Origin: Microbacterium maritypicum MF109
GTDB lineage: Bacteria > Actinomycetota > Actinomycetes > Actinomycetales > Microbacteriaceae
NCBI RefSeq assembly: GCF_000455825.1
Contig: NZ_ATAO01000228.1
Coordinates: 62,001 to 126,000, forward strand
Direction: 5' to 3'
DNA length: 64,000 nt
Numbering within the stretch: the first letter of the stretch is position 1; each line of letters begins with the position of its first letter. The translations under genes were made by a program, and so were the position numbers. Below, in pieces: positions 49,899 to 56,975 of the stretch. The notes beneath the pieces were generated by a model. It was given only the letters and a program-made list of their open reading frames with translations, did no database searches and was not told where the DNA came from.

Positions 49899-50645
49899 AT
49901 GACCGATCTGCATGGACGCAGGGCGCTCGTCACGGGTGGGGCGAGCGGGATCGGGGCGGCCTGCGCCCGTGAGCTCGCTTCGGCGGGCGCCCGGGTCACG
50001 GTCGCCGATGTCGACCGTGCGTCCGCGGAGGCGCTCGCGGCGGAGATCGGCGGAGAGGCGTGGCACGTTGACCTCTCCGACCTCGGGGCGCTGGCCGATG
50101 CCCGCATCGACGTCGACATCCTCGTCAACAATGCGGGAGTGCAGCACGTGAGCCCGATCGAGGACTTCGCGCCGGAGCGGTTCTCCTTCATCCTGCGGCT
50201 CATGCTCGAGGCGCCGTTCCTGCTCATCCGGGCCGCCCTCCCCGGAATGTACGACCGGGGCTTCGGACGGGTGATCAACGTGTCGAGCGTGCACGGCTTG
50301 CGCGCCTCCGCCTACAAAGCGGCGTACGTCGCAGCGAAGCACGGCTTGGAGGGGCTGTCGAAGGTGACGGCGCTGGAGGGCGGGCCCCGAGGTGTGACGA
50401 GCAACTGCATCGACCCGGGCTACGTGCGCACGCCCCTCGTCGAGAAGCAGATCGCCGATCAGGCCCGCGTGCACGGGATCCCCGAGGAAGAGGTCCTCGC
50501 GACCGTGATGCTCATCGAGTCCGCCATCAAGAGGCTCGTCGAGCCGAGCGAGGTCGCCTCGCTCGCGCTGTGGCTCGCCGGTGACTCCGCGGGGATGGTC
50601 ACCGGGGCCAGCTACACGATCGACGGCGGCTGGTCGGCCCGCTGA
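49899..50645 (+). CDS. Short-chain dehydrogenase, 3-hydroxybutyrate dehydrogenase-like
   Basis: A 248-residue SDR. The NAD-binding GGASGIGAACA is at residues 13-23, NNAG near 77-80, and the catalytic Ser129/130-Tyr143-Lys147 (SS, YVAAK) fit the classical triad. The C terminus VTGASYTIDGGWSAR is typical of D-3-hydroxybutyrate dehydrogenase, which forms acetoacetate. It follows the symporter by 18 bases in one operon. Other SDR reactions remain possible. Confidence 0.85.
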   Translation: MTDLHGRRALVTGGASGIGAACARELASAGARVTVADVDRASAEALAAEIGGEAWHVDLSDLGALADARIDVDILVNNAGVQHVSPIEDFAPERFSFILRLMLEAPFLLIRAALPGMYDRGFGRVINVSSVHGLRASAYKAAYVAAKHGLEGLSKVTALEGGPRGVTSNCIDPGYVRTPLVEKQIADQARVHGIPEEEVLATVMLIESAIKRLVEPSEVASLALWLAGDSAGMVTGASYTIDGGWSAR

Positions 50646-50654
50646 GGGCGTGCT

Positions 50655-50936
50655 TCAGCCGTTGAGGCGCTCGGTGAGATGCACGGTCACCTCGTCGCCG
50701 TCGCCCTTTCCGATGCGCGTGCGGATGGGGGCGGCGACCGGGAGCTTGTGGGTGCCGTCGCCGAGCGCCATGAAGGCGCCGCGGAAGGGCTCGCCGTCGA
50801 TGGTGCCCGCGACCTTGACGAGTCCTCGTGTGCCGAAGATGGTCGCGGAGTCGTCCAGCTGCACGCAGGTCCAGGTGTCGCCTTCGCGAACCTTTCCGAG
50901 GGTGGCCGTGAATGTGATGTCGAGGGGGCTGCTCAT
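50655..50936 (-). CDS. DUF1905 domain-containing protein
   Basis: A 93-residue protein of the DUF1905 family, shown by DITFTATLGKV, GRGLVKVAGTIDGEPFRGAFMALGDGTHKLPV and KGDGDEVTVHL. It is a small beta-barrel-like domain, often linked to YdeI-type bacteriocin-protection proteins; no function is proven. It is convergent with the dehydrogenase gene and lies 16 bases downstream of the small membrane protein gene on the same strand. Confidence 0.85.
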   Translation of the reverse strand: MSSPLDITFTATLGKVREGDTWTCVQLDDSATIFGTRGLVKVAGTIDGEPFRGAFMALGDGTHKLPVAAPIRTRIGKGDGDEVTVHLTERLNG

Positions 50937-50952
50937 GTGCCTCTCCTTTCGG

Positions 50953-51333
50953 TCAGACGAACGATCCGACGATCGCTCCGATGATGACGAGCTTGAGGAT
51001 CCAGTCGAGCAGGTGCACGCCCGCTGCCGGCAGCGCGGTGTTCTCGTGCACGACGCCGCCCATGAGCAGGACGAGAGGGAGTGTGCACAGCGCCAGTCCG
51101 AGGAGCGACCCGGAACCGGCGCCGTGCCAGCCGGCTGCGATCATCAGCCCGGCCACGAGGCAGGAGACGATGAGGCTGCGCAGGACCACCGATGCCATCT
51201 GTGCGGCGGCGGGGAGGCCGGGTCGAGGAGTGCTCGTCCGAGAGATGAGCGCGGAGACCGGGGGCACGGCGTAGAGCAGAGCGCTCGCGATGAACGATGC
51301 CACCGTGGCGAGGACGATTGCCGGAACGATCAT
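50953..51333 (-). CDS. Small integral membrane protein (DUF1761-like)
   Basis: A 126-residue membrane protein with four hydrophobic segments (about 3-25, 45-68, 72-95 and 103-125). The layout resembles DUF1761. It is expressed divergently from a TetR gene, with operator-like repeats between them, and is probably co-transcribed with the DUF1905 gene. Its role is unknown. The ATG at 51333 follows AAGGAGG. Confidence 0.75.
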   Translation of the reverse strand: MIVPAIVLATVASFIASALLYAVPPVSALISRTSTPRPGLPAAAQMASVVLRSLIVSCLVAGLMIAAGWHGAGSGSLLGLALCTLPLVLLMGGVVHENTALPAAGVHLLDWILKLVIIGAIVGSFV

Positions 51334-51343
51334 GTCGGCCTCC

Positions 51344-51400
51344 TTTAGTACTTGTTGGTACTCAAAGTATGCCCAACAGGGGAAACTGTCAAGTACTAAA
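51344..51400. promoter_or_regulatory. Paired inverted repeats, TetR operator candidate
   Basis: TTTAGTACTTG (51344-51354) is repeated in inverted form as CAAGTACTAAA (51390-51400). The left copy is itself part of AGTAC-N6-GTACT (51347-51362). Both lie between the divergent membrane-protein and TetR genes; the right copy overlaps the TAAACT -10 (51397-51402), so bound TetR would block its own promoter. Confidence 0.75.
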
Positions 51401-51409
51401 CTGAACGAC

Positions 51410-52039
51410 ATGACCGCGATGACTCGAACGCCTGGACGTCCGGCCGGTCGCACGGGCGAAGCGCTGCTCGATACCGCCCGTGATGTCTTCCTCGAGTTCG
51501 GATACGCGGGGGCATCGATGGACGAGGTCGCCAAGCGCGCCCGCATCTCGAAGGCGTCCCTCTATCGGGAGCATGCGTCGAAGTCGGCGCTGTATGCCGC
51601 CGTCGTCCGGCATTGGGCGCTCGCCGGCCGTGATGCCATGAGACCGGCTCTCGAAGCGGTGAGGGCGCATCCCGACCTGAGGGAGGGGCTCGTCGCACTC
51701 GGCGAGACGATGCGGGCCGGGATGCTGAGCGCGCCGGTGGTGGCGATGCGTCGACTGGTCATCGCCGAGGCGGCCGCGCATCCGGAGGTCGCGAGGGACT
51801 ACCTGGCGCAGAGCTGGGACGCGAATATACGCAATCTCGCAGACGCGATGATCGATCTCTCCGACGCGCACGGTCTGACCGTCGACGACGCCGACGCACT
51901 CGCGAGCGAGTTCACTTGGCTGGTCGTGGGCGCACCTTTGAACGCCGGCCTCTTGGGTGTGGAGACAGGTGAGCCACCGGTGGCCAGAGCCGTCGATCTG
52001 TTCTTGGCGGGCTACCTCCCTCGCGAGGACCGCGGGTAA
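51410..52039 (+). CDS. TetR family transcriptional regulator
   Basis: A 209-residue regulator with the N-terminal helix-turn-helix TGEALLDTARDVFLEFGYAGASMDEVAKRARISKASLYREHASKSALY, a strong TetR signature. The C-terminal helical part resembles the AefR/TetR_C7-type domains. TAAACT seven bases upstream of the ATG suggests a leaderless transcript. It is divergent from a small membrane protein and DUF1905, which it probably represses, along with itself. Confidence 0.91.
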   Translation: MTAMTRTPGRPAGRTGEALLDTARDVFLEFGYAGASMDEVAKRARISKASLYREHASKSALYAAVVRHWALAGRDAMRPALEAVRAHPDLREGLVALGETMRAGMLSAPVVAMRRLVIAEAAAHPEVARDYLAQSWDANIRNLADAMIDLSDAHGLTVDDADALASEFTWLVVGAPLNAGLLGVETGEPPVARAVDLFLAGYLPREDRG

Positions 52040-52365
52040 GCAAGCGCATTCGCCCGAATGGATGCAACGGGTTGCAACCTCGCCCGGTATACCATTTGGC
52101 CATACGCCCAGCAGCGTCAGTCCCCAGCTGACCGTGGGCGGGGCGGCTCAGCCGTCATGCGGAGGGAGAGTGGATCTCTTTTCGATCCCGAGGGGGGATG
52201 GGGTGGGAGCTCGGTCCCCAGCCGGCACCCACCCCCACACTCGGCCCTCCGCCTCTCTCCGCCCGTCGGCTCAGCTCGGCTCGTTCCGTCGGCTCGGTTC
52301 CGTCGGCCTCTGTTCCGTCGGCTCGGTTCCGTCGGCCTCCGTTCGGTCGGCTCCGTGGAATGGGT
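52040..52365. other. Gene-free gap with a GTCGGC repeat
   Basis: This 326-base region between the TetR gene and the convergent 366-residue membrane protein gene holds no protein gene that I recognise. The first half has a small TTGCAA-containing stretch and GC-rich tract. The second half is a tandem repeat based on TTCCGTCGGCTCGG. It lies downstream of both genes and could terminate transcription. Confidence 0.65.
52264..52354 (+). repeat. 29-base tandem repeat built from 14-15-base GTCGGC subunits
   Basis: A 29-base unit starting TTCCGTCGGCTCGGTTCC occurs at 52284-52312 and again, with one difference, at 52313-52341, followed by a partial copy. Each unit is two diverged 14-15-base halves. 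Earlier GTCGGCTC copies begin at 52264. Confidence 0.8.
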
Positions 52366-53466
52366 TCAGTACAGTCGGCTGACGATCCAGAAGCCGATGA
52401 CCGCGATCACGATGACGACCGGCACCCAGGTGCCGCCGCGCTTGAGCCGTCGGCCCTGCGGCGCGACGCCGGGAGGCGGGGTGAGCAGCCCGGCCGGGGG
52501 AGCGAACGGCAATGAGCGAGTCGGCGCCGGCGCCGAGGCGAGCGATCCGGTCTCGGCCACGAGCCGCTCATCGCGCCACCGCGTCCATTGATCGAACTTC
52601 GTCAGCAGGGCTCCGACGGTGCCGAAGAGCCAGGCCCAGGTGGCGGGATCGAGGGTCGAGACCTTCCGTTGCGTGTAGAGGAACAGCCAGTCGTCGACGA
52701 TCTCCACGTCGAGCTCGGCGGCGTTGTCGATGAACCTCGCCATGATGTCTGGCGTGAAGAGATAGAGGGCATCGCGTTCGTACCCCTCAGGGCAGTAGAG
52801 CGTGAAGTGCCGATCGAAGTCGCCCTCGAGGGACAGGCGCTGGCTTCGCTGGAACGATGCCGGCAGGTTCGAGCCGAAGCCGTTGTTGCCCGTGGCGTCG
52901 AGCACGATGTTCGGCAGCGGCACGTCGAGCTTCACGGCCACGTATCCCCACCGGTAGGTCGTGGAGTTCTTTCCCGACTGCACCGTGTACTGGTAGTTGC
53001 CGAACTCGACGAAGCGCGGGCGGGTGCCGCGGATCAGATCGGTGGACTGCCGTGCGCGGCCGAGATGGAAGATCATCCCGGGCAGGGGTGGGTCGGCGAC
53101 CTTCGGCTCGTAGGTCATTCCGTTCGCCTGGGCGAAGCTGTGCAGTCGATATCGCCGGGCCTGCGCGTTGCGCACCCCCAACCAGATCATCACTCCCACC
53201 GCGGCGAGGAGGAGCACGATCAGCACGAGGGGGATCGCCGCGGCGGCGGGCGAGTCGCCGAAGGACGCCAGACTCAGGGTGACGCCGACGAGGAGCGGGA
53301 GCATCACGACCGCGAAGATCGCTGCCGCGACGATGCCGATGACCGTGGACGCCGTCACGCCGCCCGTCGGTCGCGAACGGAGTTCGGCGGCGAAGGCGCG
53401 CACCGCAGCGGGATCCACCGCATCGGTGAGCGGGCGCGCGTCGAAGGGCGGCTGCGGGGAGGTCAC
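52366..53466 (-). CDS. Uncharacterised membrane protein, 366 residues
   Basis: A protein of 366 residues. The N-terminal cytoplasmic part (about 40 residues) is followed by two adjoining transmembrane helices (about 45-68 and 80-102), then a large soluble domain of about 200 residues with conserved-looking FVEFGNYQYTVQSGKN and FLYTQRKVSTLDP stretches, a Pro-rich linker, and a C-terminal helix WVPVVIVIAVIGFWIVSRLY. I do not know the family. It starts at GTG 53466, overlapping the stop of the upstream gene, so the two are co-translated. Confidence 0.78.
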   Translation of the reverse strand: MTSPQPPFDARPLTDAVDPAAVRAFAAELRSRPTGGVTASTVIGIVAAAIFAVVMLPLLVGVTLSLASFGDSPAAAAIPLVLIVLLLAAVGVMIWLGVRNAQARRYRLHSFAQANGMTYEPKVADPPLPGMIFHLGRARQSTDLIRGTRPRFVEFGNYQYTVQSGKNSTTYRWGYVAVKLDVPLPNIVLDATGNNGFGSNLPASFQRSQRLSLEGDFDRHFTLYCPEGYERDALYLFTPDIMARFIDNAAELDVEIVDDWLFLYTQRKVSTLDPATWAWLFGTVGALLTKFDQWTRWRDERLVAETGSLASAPAPTRSLPFAPPAGLLTPPPGVAPQGRRLKRGGTWVPVVIVIAVIGFWIVSRLY

Positions 53467-54431
53467 CGGTTCACCGCATCGGCGTCCCACGTGAGGGCGG
53501 CCCCTTCGGGAAGAGGGAGCGCCTCCAGCTGTTCGTCCGCGCAGAGCGCCTCGATCAGGGCAGGCGAGCCGGCCACGATCGTCGAGTCGTAGTCGACCTC
53601 GCTCACCATCACCCAGGCACGATCCTCGGGCCAGAGGATGCTCGGGCTCTGGCCCGATGGCGGGAATCCGTGCTCCTCGGCGGGGAGATCGCGCCACGGC
53701 ACGTGCAGCACCCACTCCGGGTCGGCGAATGCGCGCGGCGGAGCGGAGAACAGCACGTGGTCGCGCCCCGGCAGATCGAGCCGAGGCCCCTCCGAGATCT
53801 CCCGCGAGAGGATGCCCTCTTGCCAGGTGGGCCGACGGAAGACGTTGTTGAACGGGTCGTGCGCGCTGCGCTCGAGCATCGCCTGATGGTTCGGATCGTC
53901 GGTGAAGGTCAGGAAGGAGCGGGAGGGTGTGACACCGAAGAAGCCCAGCAGCCCCCCTCGCCCCTCCCAGAGCGCGGCGAAGCCCGCATCCGGGGTCTGA
54001 GTGTGGTCCACGAGGTGAGCGGCGATGGCCGCCAGAAGGGTCGGATCGAGCTCACTCTCCATCGGGGCGGTGAACTCGCGACCGTCCGGGGCGATCCGCG
54101 TGCGCCAGTCGCCGTCGGGCGGGGTGCGCACGATCCGCTGCCATTGCGCGAGCGGATGCAGGACCGTGCCGAATGCCGCGGCGGTCTGCGCCCAGGAGAC
54201 GGGCTCGTCGACGAACTCGGCCATGAGTGCGCGCTGCTCGGGCTCTGGCATGCGCACCAGCTCGTCAGCCGTCGGGATCGTCCGGCCGGGCAGCGACCGG
54301 GCGATCGCCGGATGGAAGATGCGTGCGTACGCAGGGAAACCACGGGGCACCACCCCGTGCATGGTCTCGTAGTCTGCGTCGAGCCGCTCGCGCAGCCACG
54401 CTCCCGCCGAGGGATCGGACATCCACTCCAT
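53463..54431 (-). CDS. Uncharacterised conserved protein, 322 residues
   Basis: A soluble 322-residue protein with no signal peptide or membrane span. Distinctive stretches are RGFPAYARIFHPA, PDAGFAALWEGRGG and FSAPPRAFADPEWVLHVPWRDLPAEEHGFPPSGQSPSILWPEDRAWVMVSEVDYDS. This pattern of many Trp/Pro residues is known to me only from unnamed actinobacterial proteins. It begins at ATG 54431, or MSDPS nine bases later, and overlaps the downstream membrane-protein gene by four bases; a shared function is likely but unidentified. Confidence 0.75.
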   Translation of the reverse strand: MEWMSDPSAGAWLRERLDADYETMHGVVPRGFPAYARIFHPAIARSLPGRTIPTADELVRMPEPEQRALMAEFVDEPVSWAQTAAAFGTVLHPLAQWQRIVRTPPDGDWRTRIAPDGREFTAPMESELDPTLLAAIAAHLVDHTQTPDAGFAALWEGRGGLLGFFGVTPSRSFLTFTDDPNHQAMLERSAHDPFNNVFRRPTWQEGILSREISEGPRLDLPGRDHVLFSAPPRAFADPEWVLHVPWRDLPAEEHGFPPSGQSPSILWPEDRAWVMVSEVDYDSTIVAGSPALIEALCADEQLEALPLPEGAALTWDADAVNR

Positions 54432-54499
54432 GCCCCCACGCTACCCGGCACATCGCGGCGCGCAGTGTCGGCGGACACCGGGCGTGCAGAGAGCGGCTC

Positions 54500-54505
54500 T
54501 AGGCT
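54500..54505 (+). promoter_or_regulatory. -10 element of a leaderless promoter
   Basis: TAGGCT lies six bases before the GTG at 54512. Confidence 0.5.
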
Positions 54506-54511
54506 GACGGC

Positions 54512-55189
54512 GTGGAGACCGGGAGAAGGACCGTCGCGCCGCGATCCTCCGTCGCGCTGCGGCCCGCTCCCGCGTGGGAGCTCTCCCGCATTCTGATCGG
54601 CATCGCGGTCGTCGGAATCCTCGTATACGCCTATGCCCTGCGCATCGCCGTCGGAGACGTGAATCCGTTCGACTACTTCGGGTACTTCACGAATCTGACC
54701 GGTCTGATCGCGGCAGGCGTCCTGATCGGCACCGGATTCCTCGGTGTGAGCGGCCGACGGGCTCCGTCCTGGCTCACCCTGCTGCGCGGCCTCGTGACCG
54801 CGTACCTGATCGTCGTCGGCGTGATCTACAACGTGCTCGTCCCGGGCACCGGCTCGGCGCCGCCCTGGGTGAGCGTCGTCCTGCACGTCGTCTTCCCCGT
54901 GGTCGTCGTGCTCGACTGGCTGCTGGTCGGCGATCGCCCGCGCCTGCCGTGGCGCCTGCTGTGGTTGCTGTTGCCGTACCCCGTGATGTGGCTGATCGTG
55001 GTGCTCCTGCGTGGCGTGACGGACGGGTGGGTTCCGTACGGTTTCCTGCTCCCGGAGCGGGGCCCGCTGTCGCTGCTGCTCCACATCGTCGTCCTGCTCG
55101 CCGCCGTTCTGCTCGCCGGAGTCCTGGTCTGGTCCGCCAGCCGATTCCGCGGCGTGTGGAGCGCCGGTCGTGGCATCGACCGCACCTGA
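54512..55189 (+). CDS. Pr6Pr family membrane protein
   Basis: A 225-residue integral membrane protein with six hydrophobic segments, a GVIYNVL motif in the third and a HVVFPVVVVLDWLLVGDRPRLPW loop, as in the actinobacterial Pr6Pr / FAR-17a-AIG1-like group. The family has no known activity. The GTG start at 54512 is supported by the TAGGCT element. It is divergent from the unknown 322-residue protein. Confidence 0.8.
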   Translation: METGRRTVAPRSSVALRPAPAWELSRILIGIAVVGILVYAYALRIAVGDVNPFDYFGYFTNLTGLIAAGVLIGTGFLGVSGRRAPSWLTLLRGLVTAYLIVVGVIYNVLVPGTGSAPPWVSVVLHVVFPVVVVLDWLLVGDRPRLPWRLLWLLLPYPVMWLIVVLLRGVTDGWVPYGFLLPERGPLSLLLHIVVLLAAVLLAGVLVWSASRFRGVWSAGRGIDRT

Positions 55190-55275
55190 TCCGACCCGGT
55201 GCTGTGCTGTCCCGGGCCGGGCACTACGGTAGGAACCGCGTCACGCGAGCCGATGGTGGTTGGGGGAGAGTCCGA

Positions 55276-56289
55276 ATGCTGAATCAGGCCGAAGCGGTGT
55301 CCGGCGAGAGGGTCTTCCGCAGGCACCCGCTCCGCTCGGCCGTCGGGGCGATCATGCTCTCGGTGGTGCTCTCTGCGGCGACGCTCTTCCTTCTCCCGAG
55401 GTTCCTGCCCGCCACCATGAAGATCTCGACCCGCGGCGTCGTGGTGCTCGTGGTCGCGATCGCGCTGACCATCGCCGTGTTCACCGGCTTCTTCTGGTTC
55501 CGCAACATCCGGATCGTGGTGCGTCCCCATGAGGTCGAGATCGGCAAGGCGGGCAGTCGTGAGACGTTCGCACGGGCGACGACCGCCTTCCGCGCGAAGA
55601 TCACCGAGCACCGCACGAACGGACTGCCCAGCGGCACCACGCGTGCGTTGATCGTTCACAGCGGCGACCGGGAGATCACGATCGAGCTCCCCGGCTATTC
55701 GAGGCCGATGTTCAACGAGCTGATGGCGACGCTCAATCCGATCGCGCAGCCGGTGTTCGACGATCCCGTCGCCGCCGCGCGCGCCGGGGCCCAGCTGCCG
55801 ACGCAGTTCGCGATCGACGGCGGGGGCGAGCGGCGCCTGGCGACGCGGATCACCATCGCCGCTGTCGTGTTCCTCGTCGTCGCGATCGCTGTCGGGCTGC
55901 TCGTGGCGGTGCCCGGTTTCGTCGAGAGCGAGCTCTCGGCCCTCATCCTGCTCGCCCCGTTCGCGGCACTCGCCGCCATCGGGTTCGGGATCGGGGCGGT
56001 GCAGCGACGACGCCTGGTGCGGTCGATTCCCGCCCACGTCTCCGTCGATGGTCAGGGCATCCGCATCGACGGCGTCGACACCCCCTACTCGCAGCTCACC
56101 CGCATCTGGCTGACTCCGCCCGCGTACCCGGTCAAGCGCCTCCGCCTCGAGCGTGCCGGCGGCAAGGCCACGACGCACCTGCTCGCTTCCTCGCGCGTGG
56201 GCATCACCCCGGACTACGGCGATCTCCTCCTGGCGGTACGTGCCAGGACGGCGCATCTGCCCGGCCTGCTCTCCCTGGATCTCGAGTGA
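55276..56289 (+). CDS. Uncharacterised membrane protein with PH-like regions, 337 residues
   Basis: A protein of 337 residues with two pairs of transmembrane helices (about 28-75 and 195-245) and soluble beta-rich parts after each pair. The segment FFWFRNIRIVVRPHEVEIGKAG and the C-terminal IPAHVSVDGQGIRIDGVDTPYSQLTRIWLTPP look like bacterial PH-type folds. The function is unknown. The ATG at 55276 is chosen over longer upstream readings that overlap the Pr6Pr gene. It overlaps the acetyltransferase gene that follows. Confidence 0.75.
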   Translation: MLNQAEAVSGERVFRRHPLRSAVGAIMLSVVLSAATLFLLPRFLPATMKISTRGVVVLVVAIALTIAVFTGFFWFRNIRIVVRPHEVEIGKAGSRETFARATTAFRAKITEHRTNGLPSGTTRALIVHSGDREITIELPGYSRPMFNELMATLNPIAQPVFDDPVAAARAGAQLPTQFAIDGGGERRLATRITIAAVVFLVVAIAVGLLVAVPGFVESELSALILLAPFAALAAIGFGIGAVQRRRLVRSIPAHVSVDGQGIRIDGVDTPYSQLTRIWLTPPAYPVKRLRLERAGGKATTHLLASSRVGITPDYGDLLLAVRARTAHLPGLLSLDLE

Positions 56290-56900
56290 CGGCGCCGGAG
56301 CAGGGGCCGGTGCCGGTGCCGGAGCCGGCGAGGTTCGCCCCCGAGTACCCGATCCGCACGGAGCGGCTGCTCCTGCGCCCGATCGCCCCCGCCGATGCCG
56401 TCGCGATGCACGTGTACAAGTCGGATCCGGATGCCGTGCGATACGTGCCGTATCCACCGCTGGAGCTGGCCGACGTCGAACGGCGCATCGCCACCACCTG
56501 GTCGAACACGCGGTTCACGAAGGAGGGCGACGCTGTCTCCCTCGCCGTCGAGGAGTGTGCGTCCGGAGCCCTGGTCGGCGACGTGGTGCTGTTCTGGCGC
56601 AGCGAGAACGACCGATCCGGCGAGGTCGGATACATCTTCGACCCGCGGGCTGGTGGTCGGGGCTATGCGACCGAGGCGGTCGACGCGCTCCTCGCCCTCG
56701 GTTTCGACGGCCTGGGTCTGCACCGCATCGTCGCGCGGCTCGATGAGCGCAACACGTCATCCGCGCGGGTCGCCGAGAGGCTCGGCTTCCGACGCGAGGC
56801 GCGGTTCGTGGAGAGCGAGTGGTTCAAGGACGAGTGGACGACCCTGCTCGTCTACGCCCTCCTCGGCGACGAATGGCGCGGACGCCGTGGGCGGAGGTAG
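56286..56900 (+). CDS. GNAT acetyltransferase (RimJ/RimL-like)
   Basis: A 204-residue acetyltransferase of the RimJ/RimL type: IRTERLLLRPIAPADAVAM near the start, GEVGYIFDPRAGGRGYATEAVDALLALGFDGLGLHRIVARLDERNTSSARVAERLGFRREARF carries the acetyl-CoA loop. It may acetylate protein N termini or antibiotics; nothing narrows it. GTG at 56286 overlaps the upstream TGA. A bidirectional terminator follows. Confidence 0.88.
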   Translation: MTAPEQGPVPVPEPARFAPEYPIRTERLLLRPIAPADAVAMHVYKSDPDAVRYVPYPPLELADVERRIATTWSNTRFTKEGDAVSLAVEECASGALVGDVVLFWRSENDRSGEVGYIFDPRAGGRGYATEAVDALLALGFDGLGLHRIVARLDERNTSSARVAERLGFRREARFVESEWFKDEWTTLLVYALLGDEWRGRRGRR

Positions 56901-56927
56901 CGGGCGGAGATAGCGGGCGGAGATGAC

Positions 56928-56964
56928 CGGGACGGCGTGCGATCACTGATCGCACGCCGTCCCG
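56928..56964. terminator. Bidirectional terminator between the GNAT and sulfatase genes
   Basis: CGGGACGGCGTGCGATCA pairs perfectly with TGATCGCACGCCGTCCCG (18 base pairs, one-base centre) between convergent genes. Confidence 0.8.
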
Positions 56965-56975
56965 AAGCCCTCCCG

